64,000 nt of DNA from Rhodocyclales bacterium (GTDB lineage: Bacteria; Pseudomonadota; Gammaproteobacteria; Burkholderiales; Rhodocyclaceae): contig JACRMV010000001.1 of NCBI GenBank assembly GCA_016235025.1, positions 248,001 through 312,000 of the forward strand, written 5' to 3'. This document shows, piece after piece, positions 37,473 through 46,800 of this stretch. The position numbers were made by a program, and so were the translations under genes. Positions within the stretch are counted from its first letter, which is position 1. The number at the start of each line of letters is the position of its first letter. The notes under the pieces were generated by a model, which saw nothing but the letters and a program-made list of their open reading frames with translations, was not told where the DNA came from and searched no databases.

Positions 37473-38607
37473 AGAACAGAGCCAGTTTTTGATTCATCAT
37501 TTCGACGGATAAATGCGTTTGGGCGAATTTTTGCGCCGATTGGCCGAGCGCTTGTCTGGCGGCTGCATCAAGCTGCACGACGGAAAGCAGCGCCTGGCAC
37601 CATTCAGCCGGGGCAGCAGGGTTGCAGCGCTGTACCGCAGTGGAGGCGCCATACACCGAGTTGAACACGTCGTCATCGGGAACGACAGCCGGTAACCCGC
37701 TCGCCAGCGCTTCGGCGGTTGTCAATGAATAGCCCTCCAGCGCGCTGGTTGAGAGATAGCAATCACTGGCGCTGTAATACGGTGCAGGGTTGGCAACTTG
37801 TCCGGTCAGAATCACTTTGTCTTGCAGCTTTAATGCATCGATCCCGGTTTTGAGTACGGCCATTTCCGGCCCGTCGCCGACGATCAGCAGCCGCCCTTGG
37901 GGATGGCTGGCTAAAAATTCAGCAAACACGTTGAGCGCAAACAGGGGGCGCTTGTTCGCATCAAGGCGTCCACAAAATAAGACCACGAAAGCCTCTTCGG
38001 CAATTCTCAGCTGGCGACGTAGGTTCTGCCGGATGGCCGGGTCGGATTTGAATCGTACGATATCAATGCCATTGTGGATGGTTTCAATAGAGGCAGAGGG
38101 CGGAAGAAGGCCATCGTACAAACGTACAAAAGCTGTTTTTACCGGCTCGGACACAGCATATCCCCCGATGAAATTGGTGAGGGCCTTGGTTGCTAATGAC
38201 CGCCCTCTATTGGACAGGTGGTTGTCGTCAAATTTGCTGTGGATGCCAAAGACAAAAGGAATGTCAGCTTTGCTTAGAACGTAGGCCATCGAGAGCCCGA
38301 CAAAATTCCAGGGCATGGCAATGTGGGCAAAATCAATTCGTTGCCGCCGTAGTGCCGGGAGCGTGGCCAGAGCAAGCCAGCGAAAGGGGGCGGCGAAATG
38401 CCGGCGTTCGAGAAACTTGTAAGGGCGCCATTTGATATAGCGGCTGCCTGCATTGGTTAAGTCGCACTTCCATTCATTCAGAGCAGGAAAGTCCTTGGTC
38501 GCAACCAGAACTTCATGGCCAAGTTTGGTCAAGAGCCGAATTTCTGCTTCGATGCGACGTTCCATCCCGCCTATGGCTGAGGGCATGCTGCAAATCAAAA
38601 TTTTCAT
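37441..38607 (-). CDS. Glycosyltransferase family 4
   Basis: A 388-residue GT-B enzyme: MKILICSMPSAIGGMERRIEAEI, FVFGIHSKFDDNHLSN, LFCGRLDANKRPLFALNVFAEFL, LLIVGDGPEMAVLK and STSALEGYSLTTAEALASGLPAVV. I start it at the ATG at 38607 because the beta strand then begins at residue 2; an upstream TTG adds eight unlikely residues. Repeat copy 8 ends up in its 5' leader, 31 bases before the start codon. Confidence 0.92.
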   Translation of the reverse strand: MKILICSMPSAIGGMERRIEAEIRLLTKLGHEVLVATKDFPALNEWKCDLTNAGSRYIKWRPYKFLERRHFAAPFRWLALATLPALRRQRIDFAHIAMPWNFVGLSMAYVLSKADIPFVFGIHSKFDDNHLSNRGRSLATKALTNFIGGYAVSEPVKTAFVRLYDGLLPPSASIETIHNGIDIVRFKSDPAIRQNLRRQLRIAEEAFVVLFCGRLDANKRPLFALNVFAEFLASHPQGRLLIVGDGPEMAVLKTGIDALKLQDKVILTGQVANPAPYYSASDCYLSTSALEGYSLTTAEALASGLPAVVPDDDVFNSVYGASTAVQRCNPAAPAEWCQALLSVVQLDAAARQALGQSAQKFAQTHLSVEMMNQKLALFYENIASKLKH

Positions 38608-38637
38608 GGCGCGATCAGTATGAGCCTGCAAAGAATT

Positions 38638-38662
38638 GCCGTGTCGCCAGCGCCGATTTTTG
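38638..38662 (+). repeat. 25-bp dispersed repeat, copy 8
   Basis: GCCGT-GTCG-CCAGCGCCGATTTTTG, two mismatches. Intergenic, just upstream of the minus-strand glycosyltransferase start. Confidence 0.8.
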
Positions 38663-38778
38663 TGGACATGAAAATTCAGGAGATGCCATTTATGTTCAAC
38701 TGTAATTCCAAGGTTGATTCGGGAGAGAGAATTGTGAGGAATGGCGGTTCCATCTGGAGATGCATTACCCTGAGACAG

Positions 38779-39444
38779 TTAAGGAGAATGACGTGCGACA
38801 AAGGCGTATTGCCGAAACTGGCAGTCCCTGAATCGACCCAAGGTCATGATGCGTAATATCCTGGCCCGGATTCCCGTCGTCGGATTGATGCCTTGAATGA
38901 CCAGCGGCTTGTAGCCGGCTTGGTTCAAGAAGCGATCAAGGCTTTTCCCAGTAAAAAAGCGCAGATGAGTGCGGTCCAGAACACCGTCATCTGTATACTT
39001 CCAGTCGGCGTTCCAGACAAGATCAAGCAGTACAGGAAAGTATCTAACATTTGGCACGGATCCGACTATTACGGCACCGGGAGCCATGACTCGCTTCAAT
39101 GCGGCAAGCACTGCCTCAGGAAAGGCCATATGCTCGAGAACGTCGTTGCAGACGATGCAGTCGAAATGCTGCTCAGGAAGCGCCGAAAGGCGTATGTCTG
39201 CGGAACCGGTAATCACTTTGTCCAGTTTGTGGGCTGCCAACTCCGCAACTTTTGGTTCCAACTCAAGTCCCCAGACCGCAGCGCCGTTCCGGGCTTTTAA
39301 TAAAGCCCCAAAATTTCCATCTGCACATCCGATCTCCAAGATCATCTTGGCGCTATGGGGAACAAACGGCAACATCTCAGTACGAATTTGGTTGTAGTAG
39401 CCGTTCAATTTGCGATTCCATTTTGAGATGTCTGGTTCAGACAA
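38779..39444 (-). CDS. SAM-dependent methyltransferase (class I)
   Basis: A 221-residue methyltransferase: motif I MILEIGCADGNFG, LELEPKVAELA, then DCIVCNDVLEHM and the post-motif VIVGSVPNVRYFPVLLDLVW. The VLDRTHLRFFT segment is common in enzymes attached to polysaccharide loci, which often methylate sugars, but the substrate is unknown. The start codon is TTG with only a weak AGG before it; a start at the internal ATG of residue 24 would cut into the fold and is less likely. Confidence 0.85.
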   Translation of the reverse strand: MSEPDISKWNRKLNGYYNQIRTEMLPFVPHSAKMILEIGCADGNFGALLKARNGAAVWGLELEPKVAELAAHKLDKVITGSADIRLSALPEQHFDCIVCNDVLEHMAFPEAVLAALKRVMAPGAVIVGSVPNVRYFPVLLDLVWNADWKYTDDGVLDRTHLRFFTGKSLDRFLNQAGYKPLVIQGINPTTGIRARILRIMTLGRFRDCQFRQYAFVARHSP

Positions 39445-39501
39445 CCTAAGCCAGAGCGAGGTAATAAGCCATTAAATAATTCCCCAGTTAATTCTTTGAT
39501 A

Positions 39502-40584
39502 TCAGAAGCTTTTTATGTTGAGTTCAGTTCTTATGACATCAAGGTACTGTTTTCCATACTTTAAATCTGGTTCCAAGTGATTTCCTTCTGCCCATTCGTT
39601 CCACGATTTTATGAAAATAAGGCGTTGATGCGAGTCGACTTCATTTGTCAAGTTCAATGCATCTCTGAAATGCCGACGAAACAGTTCGGGTGTCGAGTTG
39701 TTAAGTACTAAACCCCTGGAACTGCTACGTGGTGTATTGTCAAAATTCGGTATTACGCATGGGAACCTGTTTGGGTCAACGAGTCGGCGTGGAAGAAAAT
39801 GGTGTATAGCTTCTTCGTATGAATAGATGGTTGGCCACTGCAATACTTTTCCAGCAGCCAGTGATAATGTGCGACGAACATTACTGAGCCGATATATTGC
39901 GCCTCTTGGTGAAACTCTCTGAAGAACAACACCATCGAACCCGTATTTCGATGGATTCCAATCAAAATCCGCAGATACTCCAACTAGATAGAGGCCTTTT
40001 AAGCCACTTTGCGCGGCCATATCGCGCCAATGAGAGAGCACATTCTTGCAGTCTGGAATGCTTTCCGGCTTGTAAATTAAAAAGACTGGACGCTCATCGA
40101 TAGTTATATACCTGTTATCGCGAAATGCAGTGAGCAGGTAATCGAAATGATTTTTGTGGTCTTCACGACCAGGATAAGTTTGCTCAATTAACATCCTCTT
40201 TGGAGAGCCATGCCACACGCCGGTCCAAGACTCATTAGCCCAGCAAAGACAAAATGGAAAGTTTGGCTCCTTGGTGCGTAAAACTTCATCAAATGGCTCA
40301 TTTAATATACGGCGGCCTGCGAACCAATAATGGTAGTAACAAAATCCTTCTATGCCGTAACGCTTGGCCATCTCTGCTTGTGCGATACGCGATTTTGATA
40401 ATCTCAGATCGTAAAATCCTAAATCTGCTGGAATGTGTGGTTGATAATGTCCAGGAAATAACGGTCGTGCTTTGGCGGTATTAGTCCACTCAGTAAAGCC
40501 TTCGCCCCACCATTCATTGTTTTCCGGAGTTGGATGAAATTGCGGTAAATAATATGCAATGCATCTCGGGTTGGATGTGGTCAT
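39502..40584 (-). CDS. GH99-like (WbsX-type) glycan-processing protein
   Basis: A 360-residue protein with the WbsX/GH99-like opening IAYYLPQFHPTPENNEWWGEGFTEW and the downstream YGIEGFCYYHYWFAGRRILN, FPFCLCWANESWTG, and IFIKSWNEWAEGNHLEPD. Such domains occur in O-antigen loci and resemble endo-mannosidase/mannanase folds; whether they hydrolyse or transfer is unsettled. The gene is visibly AT-richer than every neighbour, with AT-rich codons, indicating recent acquisition. It lies between GC-rich genes on the same strand. Confidence 0.85.
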   Translation of the reverse strand: MTTSNPRCIAYYLPQFHPTPENNEWWGEGFTEWTNTAKARPLFPGHYQPHIPADLGFYDLRLSKSRIAQAEMAKRYGIEGFCYYHYWFAGRRILNEPFDEVLRTKEPNFPFCLCWANESWTGVWHGSPKRMLIEQTYPGREDHKNHFDYLLTAFRDNRYITIDERPVFLIYKPESIPDCKNVLSHWRDMAAQSGLKGLYLVGVSADFDWNPSKYGFDGVVLQRVSPRGAIYRLSNVRRTLSLAAGKVLQWPTIYSYEEAIHHFLPRRLVDPNRFPCVIPNFDNTPRSSSRGLVLNNSTPELFRRHFRDALNLTNEVDSHQRLIFIKSWNEWAEGNHLEPDLKYGKQYLDVIRTELNIKSF

Positions 40585-40651
40585 CGTTGCCTCAGTGCGC
40601 TAACTGCATCTTGAATTAATGAAAGCAAGATAAGGTAAAAGTATGAATGGC

Positions 40652-41437
40652 TCAGGAATGATTCAAATACTTGAGTTTCAGATACTTGAGATAAACCGTA
40701 TCCCGCACGTACTTGCCAAGAATCCACCCCGGCGCGCCGTCGCGCCAGCCGCCATAGAGCAGGTGCCAGCGCGCCCAGATCAGCCAGGGATAGACGTAAA
40801 TTTTCAGCCAGGAGGAGGGCTCGCCTTTGGCGTGCATGTCCTCTGCGGCTAGTTTTGTGTACAGGCCGATTTTTGCGTAGAGATCGTCAATGCTGTCGCA
40901 GCTGTAATGCAAAATGGGTTCGTTGATCTGGCCGATCCTGGCGCCATCCAGTTGCAACTGTTCATGGATGATGCGGCTGCCGCGATGGCTCAGGTGCTCG
41001 CGCTGGAACAGGCGGACGATGAATTCAGGTGTTTTGACGGGATAAAAATTGCGCACCGGCTGGCCCATGAAAAACCAGTTCCTGCGAATCGAAAAGCCGT
41101 CAGGAGATTTTGTTTCCGAAGGCTGAAAGTTGGTCTGCTTCAATTGCTGCAGGCGTTGCTGGAGTGCATCGGAAACGACTTCATCCGAATCCAGCGCCAG
41201 CACCCATGGATGGGTGCAGTGGTCTTCGGCAAAAATGCGCTGGTCGCGAAAGTTGTCAAAACTGCGGGTGAGAATCGTGGCGTTAAAGCGACGGGCGATG
41301 TTGAGCGTTTGGTCGGTGCTACCGGAATCGACAATGAGGATTTCATCCGCCACATTTCGAATGGAGGCGAGCACCTGTTCCAGCCGGCGTTCGCTGTTAT
41401 AAGTCAGGATGTAACAGGAAAGCGGCGTGGCCATCAT
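40652..41437 (-). CDS. Glycosyltransferase family 2 (LpsB/WaaE-like)
   Basis: A 261-residue GT-A enzyme: LSCYILTYNSERRLEQVLASI, ILIVDSGSTDQTLNIA, VLALDSDEVVS (DxD), then IRRNWFFMGQPVRNFYP and ILHYSCDSIDDL. The pattern is that of the lipopolysaccharide-core glucosyl or heptosyl type family. The second codon is also ATG, and the first overlaps the following gene's stop codon by a few bases, so translation may be coupled. Confidence 0.92.
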   Translation of the reverse strand: MMATPLSCYILTYNSERRLEQVLASIRNVADEILIVDSGSTDQTLNIARRFNATILTRSFDNFRDQRIFAEDHCTHPWVLALDSDEVVSDALQQRLQQLKQTNFQPSETKSPDGFSIRRNWFFMGQPVRNFYPVKTPEFIVRLFQREHLSHRGSRIIHEQLQLDGARIGQINEPILHYSCDSIDDLYAKIGLYTKLAAEDMHAKGEPSSWLKIYVYPWLIWARWHLLYGGWRDGAPGWILGKYVRDTVYLKYLKLKYLNHS

Positions 41438-42285
41438 GCGGCAAAACGGGGCAGGCCGAAATGCTCACGCAACTGGTCGGAAATGCGCTGATAGATGGCC
41501 TCGGGTTTGAGTTTCACAAAGTGCGCAAACGAGGGCGAGTGCTGCACGTGGGTGCGTGGGAAGAAGCGCCCCAGCAAGCGGAAATCATCATGCCGGGTGA
41601 TTTGGCTGGTGCGGGTGAAGGGATCGAAGTGAATGCCGGAGGCGTTGATTGTGGTGATCTGGATACTGCCTTCCTCCGGGCTGTAGCTGGTGGTCGGGGT
41701 GTGCAGCTTGCCCAAGGTCGCGCCAATGAAGGGTTCATCGGCGAGTTGCAGTTTGTTGCGGTGGAAGGAGCCGAGCAGTTCTTTGTGGTGTTCGACCAGG
41801 TCCAGCGCGGTGGCAAAAAAATGGTCGGTTTCGGCGCCACGGCGGAAATAAAACACGCCGGAATTCAGGGTGCGCATGTAGTCGATGCCGAGTTTTTTGA
41901 TGACTTCGGCAATATCGAAGCCGTACCAGCGGCCGGAGGTGACTTTCGTACCCGGACTGCAAAACCCCGGGCTTTGAAATTTGGCCCAGTGCCGATCCAT
42001 ATCATTTTTGAGCAGGATGCAGTCGGAATCGACAAACATGGTTTCTTCAAACGGGCTGACTTCATTCATACGCAGCTTGTTGAGGCAGCCGTGAAACCCG
42101 GGCTTGTTTTCCAGATAAACAAGATGGTCGATGAACTTGCGGTACGCATCAGGAATGGGCATGGTGCGGTCGGTCACCACGCACACCGGCCGCGTCGGAT
42201 CATTGAGTTTCAGCGAGAGCACGAGATTCATCGCCAGATCAAGATAAAACGGCGTTCCGGTGGCGAGGGTGAGGTAGCCTTGCAT
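41434..42285 (-). CDS. Putative GT8-like glycosyltransferase
   Basis: A 283-residue protein with GT-A features: a start YLTLATGTPFYLDLAMNLVLSL, ETMFVDSDCILLK (DxD), LNSGVFYFRRG and later DEPFIGATLG. The order resembles GT8/glycogenin-type transferases but overall similarity is not certain. It sits between the flippase and a GT2 enzyme on the same strand and overlaps the GT2 gene, so a role in repeat-unit assembly is likely. Confidence 0.75.
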   Translation of the reverse strand: MQGYLTLATGTPFYLDLAMNLVLSLKLNDPTRPVCVVTDRTMPIPDAYRKFIDHLVYLENKPGFHGCLNKLRMNEVSPFEETMFVDSDCILLKNDMDRHWAKFQSPGFCSPGTKVTSGRWYGFDIAEVIKKLGIDYMRTLNSGVFYFRRGAETDHFFATALDLVEHHKELLGSFHRNKLQLADEPFIGATLGKLHTPTTSYSPEEGSIQITTINASGIHFDPFTRTSQITRHDDFRLLGRFFPRTHVQHSPSFAHFVKLKPEAIYQRISDQLREHFGLPRFAA

Positions 42286-42336
42286 GGGTGTCCTGTGGAT
42301 GCGTATGGGGTGTGAGCCGATGATGACCGAAAAGTC

Positions 42337-43812
42337 TTACGCTTTTGTGCTGCTCATGCGCCGCTGGTTGAGTTTATCCATGACGGTCGATTCCAGTCCT
42401 TCGGGCCGTCCGGCAAGGTGCCAGCTGAGCAATGACCAAAGCATGAAAAAAGCTGCGCCGGAAAGTATAGCAGCCGCAAGTCGTGGCATGGGCGCGTCGA
42501 TTATTCCCTGCAGATATGTCACCAGCCCGTACATCGCTACTGCGCCTGCCAGCGGGCGGGCAATGGTCTTCAGGATTGGGATGATCGGAAGCCGGCATAT
42601 CTTTTTGGTATAGAGCAGGGCAACGAGTGAGCTGACGGCCGAGCTGATGATCCGCGCCAGGGCAAGGCCAACCAGATGAAAGCCGGGGACGAGGGCGATG
42701 GCGGCCGCGACAAAACTGCCGAACTCGATCCAGACAATCTGGCTCTGGGATCGGGTATGGCCATGCAGGATCAACAGGGTATTGGCGGGCGCAGTGATGG
42801 TTTGCAGCACGGAGGCCAGGGCGAATAATGAAATGAATGGCACGGCCTCCAGCCATTTGCTGCCGAGGGCGATTTCAGTTGCCTGGGCGGCGATGGCCAT
42901 GAAACCCAGCCCGATGGGCCAGATGACGGTATTGACGGCGGCGATGGTCTTGATCACCGCCTGATTGGTGCGCTCGATATCGTCCTGAAGAGAGGAGAGT
43001 ACGGGCAACAGGGCTTTGAGCATGGCCGGGCCGATTTCTCCCACCGGCATCTGGCCAAAATCGGAGCCCACGTTGTATAGCCCGAACTGGGCGGTGGTGC
43101 CGATGCGGCCGGCGACAAATTCATCGCCCTTGCGCAGGACGAACTGGCCAATACGCGCCACCATCAGCCATTTGGTGAGCATCCATATTTCGCCGATCTT
43201 CGAGGTGTTCCAACGTGGGCGATAGGGGTGCCAGAGGTAGCTCAGGAATACGGGCAGGGTATACCCGGCGATGATGCCGATCACGAGGGCGCGGTAATCG
43301 CGCAGCATCAGTCCAGCGATCACGGTGGTCACTACGCTGGCAACTTTCGTGATGGTCGAGATTTTGAAGTCCAGCGTGTAGATGAATTCCTTGCGCGCCA
43401 GCACCTGACCGATGTTGCTGAAACTGATGAAGATCACGCTGGCGGCCAGCGCCCACAGCACGAAGATGAGTCGCGGTTCCTTGAAGTAATCGACGGCAAC
43501 CGGTAGCGCGGCCATGAGCGCCAAGCCGGCAGCGATGCCCTGGATGATGCCCAGCGTCCAGGCAGAGTCGATTTCATCACGGCTGACTTCCGCCTTGCGC
43601 AGTAGTGCAGTGGCCGGGCCAAAATCGAGAAAGGTCTGAATCAGTCCAACGACCAGCATGCCCATGGCGACAATGCCGTAATCTTCCGGCAGCAGCAGGC
43701 GTGCCATGATGACGGTGTTGATGAAACCCAGCCCCTTGATGATCCAGCGGGTGCCAATTGTCCATGCGGCACCGCGGATGAGATTGGTTTTAGGGTTGTG
43801 GGTCGGGGCCAT
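42337..43812 (-). CDS. Polysaccharide flippase (Wzx-like, PST family)
   Basis: A 491-residue membrane protein with 12 to 14 predicted membrane segments. The N-terminus GAAWTIGTRWIIKGLGFINTVIMARLLLPEDYGIVAMG is the classic flippase start of the PST/MATE superfamily, and the protein should move lipid-linked repeat units across the inner membrane. I start at the ATG at 43812; longer readings overlap the ligase gene more. It overlaps the end of the giant ligase gene by 23 bases, so the pair is probably cotranscribed. Confidence 0.93.
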   Translation of the reverse strand: MAPTHNPKTNLIRGAAWTIGTRWIIKGLGFINTVIMARLLLPEDYGIVAMGMLVVGLIQTFLDFGPATALLRKAEVSRDEIDSAWTLGIIQGIAAGLALMAALPVAVDYFKEPRLIFVLWALAASVIFISFSNIGQVLARKEFIYTLDFKISTITKVASVVTTVIAGLMLRDYRALVIGIIAGYTLPVFLSYLWHPYRPRWNTSKIGEIWMLTKWLMVARIGQFVLRKGDEFVAGRIGTTAQFGLYNVGSDFGQMPVGEIGPAMLKALLPVLSSLQDDIERTNQAVIKTIAAVNTVIWPIGLGFMAIAAQATEIALGSKWLEAVPFISLFALASVLQTITAPANTLLILHGHTRSQSQIVWIEFGSFVAAAIALVPGFHLVGLALARIISSAVSSLVALLYTKKICRLPIIPILKTIARPLAGAVAMYGLVTYLQGIIDAPMPRLAAAILSGAAFFMLWSLLSWHLAGRPEGLESTVMDKLNQRRMSSTKA

Positions 43813-46800
43813 GATCGGCGCGCAGTTTATCGGGTATCCGCTGCATTTGCGTCGTGCACGCGGCGAGCAGTGTGAGCGCAAGCAGAAGGAATAAAAAGCG
43901 TGGGCTGTCGATCAGTGTGTCGAACAGGCCCACCACCAGAAAGCCGGCAGCGGCGGCCAGGGCAATGCCTGCGGGATGATTGCCATGCCATGCCGCACGG
44001 CCGGCCAGGCTGAGTGTGGCGACGAAAAACAGGCCAAAAGCGAGGAGGCCGAACCCGCCCTGGTCGAACAGTATCGCCAACGGCATGCTTTTGATATGCC
44101 AGGCCAGGTGTTCGTCGGTGGCGAAATACCAGTGGTCCATGCCATTGGAAAAGTCGGCGTTGGCGATACGGTCCGTTCCGTGCTCGGGGATGAATTGAAT
44201 GTCATCGAGTTCCACCACGGCGCTGCCATTGGTGAAAAAGGAGAGTTTCACCGGCCGCTGGCTGAACCATCGCCCGCTACCCAGTTCGCCAGAGTCGACG
44301 AGTTGTTCCACCGGCTGCCACACACCTGCCTGGGTTGTGCCCTGGCTTTTGTTCCAGGTAGCGCAGCGCGACGAAGCCAGCATCCATTTTTCGCACAGGG
44401 CGATGCCAACCGTGGCGCCGGACGTGGCGGAGCGCAGCTTGAAGCGCAGGCGATAGCGCTGACGCGGTTGGACGGCGACAATTTGCTCGACATACAGTGT
44501 GCTGCCTGGCGCGATACGCAGGAAACTGTTGTCTGCCTCGTTGCCGAGCGCATGGCGCGAAGGATGAAAGGGCTCGCGGCTGCGCCAGAAGTGGGTATCG
44601 GGGAAGCGGCCAATGCCCATGCCGAAGATTTCCGTCAGCCAGCCGCTGTCGCGTATCGAGAGTCCATCCTGCCAGTGGGCGGTGCGCACGCCAAGATCGT
44701 TGCTTACTTGCGACATGCGCTTTTGCACAAAGCTGCCTTCAAACAGCGGCACGGCCACGGCGAGCGTCGCCCCGGAGAGCAGGACAATCTGCACGAATCG
44801 TTTGAATTTTTTGTCCTGGCCGGTCAGCAGCGCCAGCAAGGCCAGGCCGCAGGCGACGGCGTAGCCGGCGAAGCCGTTGCGGGAAACCGTTGCCATCAAG
44901 GCATAGGTGCTGGCCAGCAGCAGCGCTGTACCGGCAAGCCGGAGCAGCCAGCGGCGGGTGGTGACGATCAGATAAAGCAGAAAAGGCGCGGCCGCTGCCA
45001 GATAGCATTCGACATAGGCGCCGCCGGTATGAATCGCTGAAAAGGGGCCGGTGGCACGGTAATCCGAGCTGAAGTTGAGCAGCCCGCCGAACAGGATTTT
45101 CTCACGCACCATAACGGCAACGACCGCCGCCAGACCCAGCGTCATGCCCCAGGCGAACCACCGGAAGGATTTGCTGTCTGCGGTGGCAAGCCGATGCGCC
45201 AAGCCTGTGAACAGCACGGCCCAGACCAGACCTTTGTCGATGCGCAGGGCGTTGAACTGGCTGAAGTAGCTGATGAAGGCGTTTGAATCAGGCGCTTGCC
45301 AGGGTAGCAGGGCGAGCAGTGTGCTGAAGAAAAAACTCAGGGCCAGCAAGATCAGCGTCCATTTCACTGCGGGGGGCCAAGCGGTAGTGCGCGTCGTCGT
45401 GCGCACATAGCCCGTTGCCAGGGTAACGGCCAGCAGGGCATCGAATTCATCCAGATAGAAACGGCCGCTCCAGGGGGCGAGGTCGAGGATGGGCAGCGCG
45501 GCGGGGATGATGGCGAGGGCGCTGACGGGCTTGATCCAGACGGCAACCGCGCTGGCGAGCAGCAGGGCGGCAAGGAGCAGGGGCTGTACGGGGAAGCCGA
45601 TGAGCCAGTAGATGCAGCCTGCGGCGACCAGTGCTAATAGGACCATGTGCTGCCCGGTGAGCGGGGGTGAGACTACCGGTGCGGGCAACGAGGGGGCGGC
45701 GGCGTTTGCAGTGACGTAGGCTGCGTTGTCAGTCGAGACGTTGGCAGGGCGCGCGCTTTGTCCGCGCTCGGCGCGGCGGGATACCGGGGCGGATTCATCG
45801 GGTGTTAGTCGGTCAGCCATAAAGTAAGTGAGGCGTGCCACGGCAACGGCAATCAGGATGTTGGTCGGATCGGCGTGTGTGCTGGGGGAGAACAGCTTTG
45901 CGCTTTCAATGAGCGCGGCGGCGGTTGCCGGGACATAGGTCGATAGCAACAAGGGATGGCGCGAGAAAGCGGCAAGGATGCCCAGCGGCGCGAAAAGCAG
46001 CGCTACCGAGACCAGGCTGGTCAAGGCGTTGGTTTCGCTGACGTAGTAGTGATAGTAGAACGGCAGAAAGTGGAGCTTGCCCAGTGCTTCTTGCGCGCTG
46101 TCGATGCCGCCCCGGAGGGGGTAAGCCCAGCCCGTAAAAAGGGCGAGGCCAAGCAAATAGAACAGGGTTAACGCTAGCCAGTGACGTTGCAGGAACGCCC
46201 GCCACGGCCAGTCCATGCCAGCCAGGCGAGCCCAGAGCATCCCCCCGGCATAGACGCCGAGGGCGCGGGTGAGAACCGAGATGCCCTGGCTGACGGCGGT
46301 GTAGGTAAAAAACTGGATGACTTCAATTGCGAGGCCAAGCAGCAGGCCGCTGGCAAGCAGTAACACGGCGGGAGGACTGGAGCGTGTGAGGCGATTGCGG
46401 CGTGCGATGAACACGCCGAAGGGCAGGACGGCGGCCGTTTCAAGCGCCAGTGTGAGCAGGGTGCGCAGGCCGTAGCCATGCGGGCTGGCAGCGAAAAGCA
46501 GGCTCCAGCGATCAGACGCGAGTTTCTCTGAGATTTCCTGCCCGGAGAGCAAAAAGTCAAACGGGAAAAAACAATAGACCAGGTAGGCGGCCATATAGCT
46601 GCCCAGCAGCAGCGTCACGCCTTGCGCGCCGTGCGCGGGCCGGAAGGCGGCCATGCGGCGGATTGACTCGCCAAATGGCAGGGCGAGCAGAACGCCCAGT
46701 GCGCCGCCGATGGTTTCGGCGAGAAGATCGTTTTGCGATACCGTGCGCGGTGGAAAAAACAGCTGCGTGAATTCGACACCAAAGGCGATGAGCGCCAGCG

